Program-made: the position numbers and the translations under genes | NCBI RefSeq assembly: GCF_003121705.1 | Contig: NZ_PYHR01000002.1 | Location: 1,116,001-1,180,000 of the forward strand | Direction of reading: 5' to 3' | Source of the DNA: Serinibacter arcticus | GTDB lineage: Bacteria > Actinomycetota > Actinomycetes > Actinomycetales > Beutenbergiaceae | DNA length: 64,000 nt | In this document: piece after piece, positions 61,033 to 64,000 of the stretch | Layout of the letters: each line of letters opens with the position of its first letter | Numbering within the stretch: the stretch's first letter is position 1 | The notes under the pieces: generated by a model | Told to the model about the DNA's origin: nothing | The model's database searches: none | What the model saw: only the letters and a program-made list of their open reading frames with translations

Positions 61033-61515
61033 TCAGCCGTCGGCGAGGAACGCGCGCAGGCCGCGTTCGCCGTCGTCCATCACCCTCGCGTGCGAGCGTT
61101 CGGCGAGCACGGGCACGGCCCGGCCGAGCAGGACGAGCTCGGGGCGCGTGAGTCGCACCCGCCAGTCGATGACGACGCGCGTGCCGCCGTCGTGCTCCGT
61201 CAGGTCCGCGACGGCGGAACCCACCAGGTCGCCGACGCTCCGCATCACCACGTGGCGCGGCGGGTCGGCGGAGGTGACCTCCAGACCGAGCCGCAGCCGG
61301 TAGCCCAGCGGCGCGCGGAAGACGAGGTGACCGCGCGTGCCGACGCCGTGGGCGTCGCCCGGCCGCAGGACCTGCGAGGTGACCTGCGGCCACCACTGCT
61401 CCCAGCGCGAGGCGACGGCGAGCACGTCCCACGCCCGCGCGGCGTCGACCGGGAGGTCCCAGGTCGAGCGGAGCTCGTGGACCGGGCCGCGAGGAGCGCG
61501 CCGCGCGGGGGGCAC
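61033..61515 (-). CDS. SRPBCC-family (polyketide cyclase/START-like) protein
   Basis: 160 residues with ELRSTWDLPVDAARAWDVLA, the usual SRPBCC opening, SRWEQWWPQV, then PPRHVVMRSVGDLVGSAVAD and TRVVIDWRVRLTRPELVLL. It forms a helix-grip fold with a hydrophobic cavity; the ligand is unknown. GTG at 61515 lies 4 bp after the stop of the beta-glucosidase gene, so it is expressed with it. The start has no strong ribosome site and translation probably depends on coupling. Confidence 0.85.
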   Translation of the reverse strand: MPPARRAPRGPVHELRSTWDLPVDAARAWDVLAVASRWEQWWPQVTSQVLRPGDAHGVGTRGHLVFRAPLGYRLRLGLEVTSADPPRHVVMRSVGDLVGSAVADLTEHDGGTRVVIDWRVRLTRPELVLLGRAVPVLAERSHARVMDDGERGLRAFLADG

Positions 61516-61519
61516 GGGG

Positions 61520-63031
61520 TCAGGCCGTCGGCGTCGCGCCGGCGGGGACGTCGCCGTCGCCGCCGGACGCCTCGAGCCGGTGGCTGTGCATCAGCGAGGA
61601 GTACCAGCGCGCGCTGGCCTTCGGGGTGCGCTCCATCGTGTCGCGGTCGACGTGGACGATCCCGAAGGTCTTGCCGTAGCCGTAGGCCCACTCGAAGTTG
61701 TCGAGCAGGGTCCACAGCAGGTAGCCGCGGACGTCAGCACCGGCCTCGATCGCCTCGTGGACGGCGGCGACGTGCTCGCGCAGGTAGGTGATGCGGTCGA
61801 GGTCGAGGACCGCGCCGTCGACCAGGACGTCGTCGGGGTAGGCCGCGCCGTTCTCGGTGATGACGAGGTGGGTGCCGGCGGGGCCGGTGACCTCCCGGTC
61901 GAGCTCGACGAGCAGGTCGCGGAACGCGCCGGGGTGGTTCTCCCAGTCCATCTCGGTCCGGGGTGCCTGCGTGGGGATCCACCGCGACTCGCGCGCGGTG
62001 AGCCACGGCGAGACGCCCTCGTCGGCGGAGGCGCCCGACGGCGAGACGGTGCCGGAACCGTCCGGCGCCGCGATGACCCACGAGTTGTAGTAGTTCACGC
62101 CGAGCACGTCGATCGGGGCCGCGATGACGTCGAGGTCGCCCGGCTGCACGAGGTCGGCGGGCCAGATCTCGGCGACGTCGTCGAGGAAGGTCTGCGGGTA
62201 GGCGCCGGAGAAGATCGGGCCGGTGAAGCAGCCGTACATGCCATCCTCGAGGCGGCGGACGGTGTCGCGGTCCGCCTCGCTGGCGGGGTCCAGCGGGGCG
62301 TACCGCGAGAAGTTCAGCGTGATGCCGAGGTCGAGCTCGGCGTCGGCCTCGCGCAGCGCCGTGATCGCGTGACCGTGGCCGAGCAGGAGGTGGTGCAGGG
62401 CGCGGAGCGCGCCGGCGTCGTCGGTCACCCCGGGCGCGTGCTGACCGCCCGCGTAGCCGAGGAACGCCGAGCACCACGGCTCGTTGAGCGTGGTCCAGCT
62501 GCTCACGCGGTCACCGAGCGCGGCGTGCATGTCCATCGCGTACTCGGCGAACAGGAAGGCGGTGTCGCGGTGGCGCCAGCCGCCTCGCTCCTCCAACGCC
62601 TGCGGGAGGTCCCAGTGGTACAGCGTCAGCCAGGGCGAGATGCCGGCGGCGAGCAGCTCGTCGACGAGCCGGTCGTAGAACGCCACGCCCGCCGGGTTGA
62701 GGTCGCCGCCGTCGGGCCGGACCCGCGCCCACGACGTCGAGAACCGGTAGGTGTCGACGCCGAGCTCCTTCATGAGCGCGACGTCGGCCGGGTAGCGGTG
62801 GTAGTGGTCGTCGGCGATCTCACCGGTGTCACCGTTGACGACGGCGCCGGGGATGCGGGCGAAGTGGTCCCAGATCGAGTCGGTCCGGCCGTCCGTGTGG
62901 CTGGCGCCCTCGATCTGGAACGCGGCGGTGGCCACTCCCCAGGAGAAGGCGGGCCCGAAGGTGCGGGCGATGCTCGTGTCCGGGGCGGGCCAGGGCGAGA
63001 CGGGGCGTGGGTCCGGCGTCGTTGAGGTCAC
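61520..63031 (-). CDS. bglB: GH1 beta-glucosidase
   Basis: 503 residues, cytosolic, no signal peptide. FSWGVATAAFQIEGASHTDG, SIWDHFARIPG, YRFSTSWARVRP, acid/base Glu in WTTLNEPWCSAF, nucleophile Glu in LVITENGAAYPDD and WTLLDNFEWAYGYGKTFG make it an unmistakable family 1 enzyme. It would hydrolyse imported cello-oligosaccharides or aryl-glucosides. GTG at 63031 follows TACACT (minus strand, 63038-63043) by 6 bp: leaderless. It works downstream of secreted glycanases such as the GH74 enzyme. Confidence 0.95.
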   Translation of the reverse strand: MTSTTPDPRPVSPWPAPDTSIARTFGPAFSWGVATAAFQIEGASHTDGRTDSIWDHFARIPGAVVNGDTGEIADDHYHRYPADVALMKELGVDTYRFSTSWARVRPDGGDLNPAGVAFYDRLVDELLAAGISPWLTLYHWDLPQALEERGGWRHRDTAFLFAEYAMDMHAALGDRVSSWTTLNEPWCSAFLGYAGGQHAPGVTDDAGALRALHHLLLGHGHAITALREADAELDLGITLNFSRYAPLDPASEADRDTVRRLEDGMYGCFTGPIFSGAYPQTFLDDVAEIWPADLVQPGDLDVIAAPIDVLGVNYYNSWVIAAPDGSGTVSPSGASADEGVSPWLTARESRWIPTQAPRTEMDWENHPGAFRDLLVELDREVTGPAGTHLVITENGAAYPDDVLVDGAVLDLDRITYLREHVAAVHEAIEAGADVRGYLLWTLLDNFEWAYGYGKTFGIVHVDRDTMERTPKASARWYSSLMHSHRLEASGGDGDVPAGATPTA

Positions 63032-63098
63032 GGCGCGAGTGTAGGTGCCGAGGTGCGCGCCGTCGCGGGGAGGCCCTCACGCCCGCGCCCGCTCCCCC

Positions 63099-63180
63099 GT
63101 CGAGGGGGTACTTCCCGCCCCTCCCGGGGGTACTTTCCGACCCTCCAGGGGGCACTTCCCGACGCCCCCGGGGCACATCC
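63099..63180. repeat. 22-bp tandem repeat array (locus 2, inverted relative to locus 1)
   Basis: About four copies of CGAGGGGGTACTTCCCGCCC-like units (63099-63120, 63121-63140, 63141-63160, 63161-63180 approximately), e.g. CCGGGGGTACTTTCCGACC and CAGGGGGCACTTCCCGACG. It is the reverse complement of the array at 57279-57364. It lies between the sufE stop codon and the promoter of the beta-glucosidase gene. Confidence 0.85.
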
Positions 63181-63190
63181 GGCGCCGACC

Positions 63191-63643
63191 TCAGCGCGCG
63201 GCGACCCGCTCCGCGACCTGGCGCTTGGTCCGGGTGAGCAGCGCCGTCATCCCGCGCAGCCGCAGCGGCGACACGGCCTCGGCCAGCCCCAGCGTGAGCG
63301 GGTAGTCGCTGGGGACGGCGGCCACCTCCTCCGGCGTGAGGCCGTCGATCCCCTCGGCGAGGATCCCGGCGAACCCGCGCGACGTCGGTGCCCCGGGCGG
63401 GGCCGAGGCGAGGAACCGGACGTGCGCGACGCCGTCGTCCCCCTCCACCAGCTCGGTGAAGAACGCGATCGGCGACTGGCACTCCGGCACCGGCTCCAGC
63501 AGCTCGGGCCGCGCCGCGTACTCCTCCGGCAGGTCGGGGAGCCCGTGGGAGAACTCGAGCAGCAGCTGCAGGCGGTCGGCGACGCCGAGCGCGAGGAAGT
63601 CCTCGCGGATCGCCGCGAGCGCCGGGGGCAGGGTGTCGGTCAC
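63191..63643 (-). CDS. sufE: SufE-like cysteine desulfuration accessory protein
   Basis: 150 residues. LPPALAAIREDFLALGVADR and the active-site cysteine in PVPECQSPIAFF, then PTSRGFAGILAEGIDGLTP and the closing SPLRLRGMTALLTRTKRQV follow the SufE pattern. It accepts persulfide sulfur. GTG at 63643 lies behind GGGAGG; the frame is open 45 codons further but without conserved sequence. Divergent from a sulfurtransferase gene, the usual sseA-sufE arrangement of actinobacteria. Confidence 0.92.
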   Translation of the reverse strand: MTDTLPPALAAIREDFLALGVADRLQLLLEFSHGLPDLPEEYAARPELLEPVPECQSPIAFFTELVEGDDGVAHVRFLASAPPGAPTSRGFAGILAEGIDGLTPEEVAAVPSDYPLTLGLAEAVSPLRLRGMTALLTRTKRQVAERVAAR

Positions 63644-63816
63644 CCCGCCATCCTCCCACCGCGGCGGTCCGCCCCAGCGGTCGGCCGTCCCCCGAAGCGG
63701 TCGGTCGTCGCCCGACGCCGACCCGTCTCGCATGCCGGGACCCCCGTCGTCGCTCCGCGGACGGCGACGGCGGCGCATAGGGTGGTCGGCGTCGTCGCCA
63801 CCCAGGGAGGATCACC

Positions 63817-64000
63817 ATGCCGGTCGAGGTCGATCGCACCGAGCCGAAGTTCGCGGACTACGCCCACCCGGAGCGGCTCGTGAGCACGCAGTGGCTCGCC
63901 GACCACCTGGGCGAGCCGGGCCTCGTCGTCGTCGAGAGCGACGAGGACGTGCTGCTCTACGAGACCGGCCACATCCCCACGGCGGTCAAGATCGACTGGC
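63817..64000 (+). CDS. sseA: Rhodanese-type thiosulfate sulfurtransferase (N-terminal part)
   Basis: 61 residues before the window ends: [20 protein letters not shown], then [20 protein letters not shown] and AVKIDW, the start of an SseA/CysA-type tandem rhodanese. The active-site cysteine lies beyond the edge. ATG at 63817 has GGGAGGATCACC before it, and TAGGGT at 63778-63783 is a likely -10. Divergent from sufE, which supports a shared role in sulfur transfer. Confidence 0.9.
   Translation, partial: MPVEVDRTEPKFADYAHPERLVSTQWLADHLGEPGLVVVESDEDVLLYETGHIPTAVKIDW

Noticed and set aside
57394-61791. A 1465-codon plus-strand open frame
   Set aside because: Antisense of metH and the SRPBCC gene; no recognisable domain and reversed codon bias.

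Overview
The window is chromosomal DNA of a high-GC actinobacterium. Codon third positions are almost all G or C, GTG starts are common, clpX-clpP2-clpP1-tig has the actinobacterial layout, and the ATL protein, MshD-like tandem GNAT and actinobacterial triple SLH tail all fit. The SLH-bearing glycanase, the GH74 enzyme with an LAxTG sorting signal and the GH1 enzyme suggest a plant-polysaccharide-degrading member of the Micrococcales (Cellulomonadaceae or Promicromonosporaceae-like). Genus cannot be fixed from the sequence alone. I see no insertion sequence, prophage, integrase, CRISPR array or rRNA operon.

Layout. 1-4.0 kb: Clp protease genes and trigger factor on the minus strand. 4.4-6.5 kb: tRNA-Pro and tRNA-Gly, then a cysteine-codon leader peptide ahead of cysK-cysE. 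6.5-11 kb: a GyrI-like protein, Nei2 plus an alkyltransferase-like protein, a membrane protein, rpiB and a tandem GNAT. 11-20.6 kb: an M13 peptidase, a frameshifted membrane protein, a DsbA-family oxidoreductase, a MarR/VOC/carboxylesterase set that resembles a quinone-detoxification module, an M20 peptidase and pepN. 20.7-25 kb: soluble PTS EIIA and EIIB genes around malQ and an MscS channel, with a palindromic repeat cluster. 25-31 kb: truncated hemoglobin, tesB, DUF4126, an SDR, a frameshifted Hsp70-like gene and a thioesterase. 31-41.7 kb: two paralogous pairs of dynamin-like GTPases flanking ettA, an LtrA-family gene and an ssb paralogue. 42-44 kb: small membrane proteins and a MarR/EamA pair. 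44-51.6 kb: two large secreted glycanases (GH74 and GH30-like), each with a palindromic operator at its promoter. 51.9-57.3 kb: glutamate dehydrogenase, a DUF1905 protein and a lipoprotein/ECF transporter operon. 57.4-64 kb: metH, an SRPBCC protein, a GH1 beta-glucosidase, sufE and the start of a sulfurtransferase gene.

How parts fit together. CysK/CysE make cysteine and may be controlled by attenuation at a leader ending in four cysteine codons. The orphan lipoprotein/ECF importer ends 87 bp from cobalamin-dependent metH, so cobalamin is a reasonable substrate guess. Many genes here have a TANNNT -10 box only 6-8 bp before the start codon, so leaderless transcription is a dominant mode of expression.

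Quality note. Four coding breaks (membrane protein at 13.6 kb, two in the Hsp70-like gene, metH 5' end) are each repaired by adding one base in a G/C-rich run, three of them G/C homopolymers. This looks more like homopolymer under-calling than four independent pseudogenisations.
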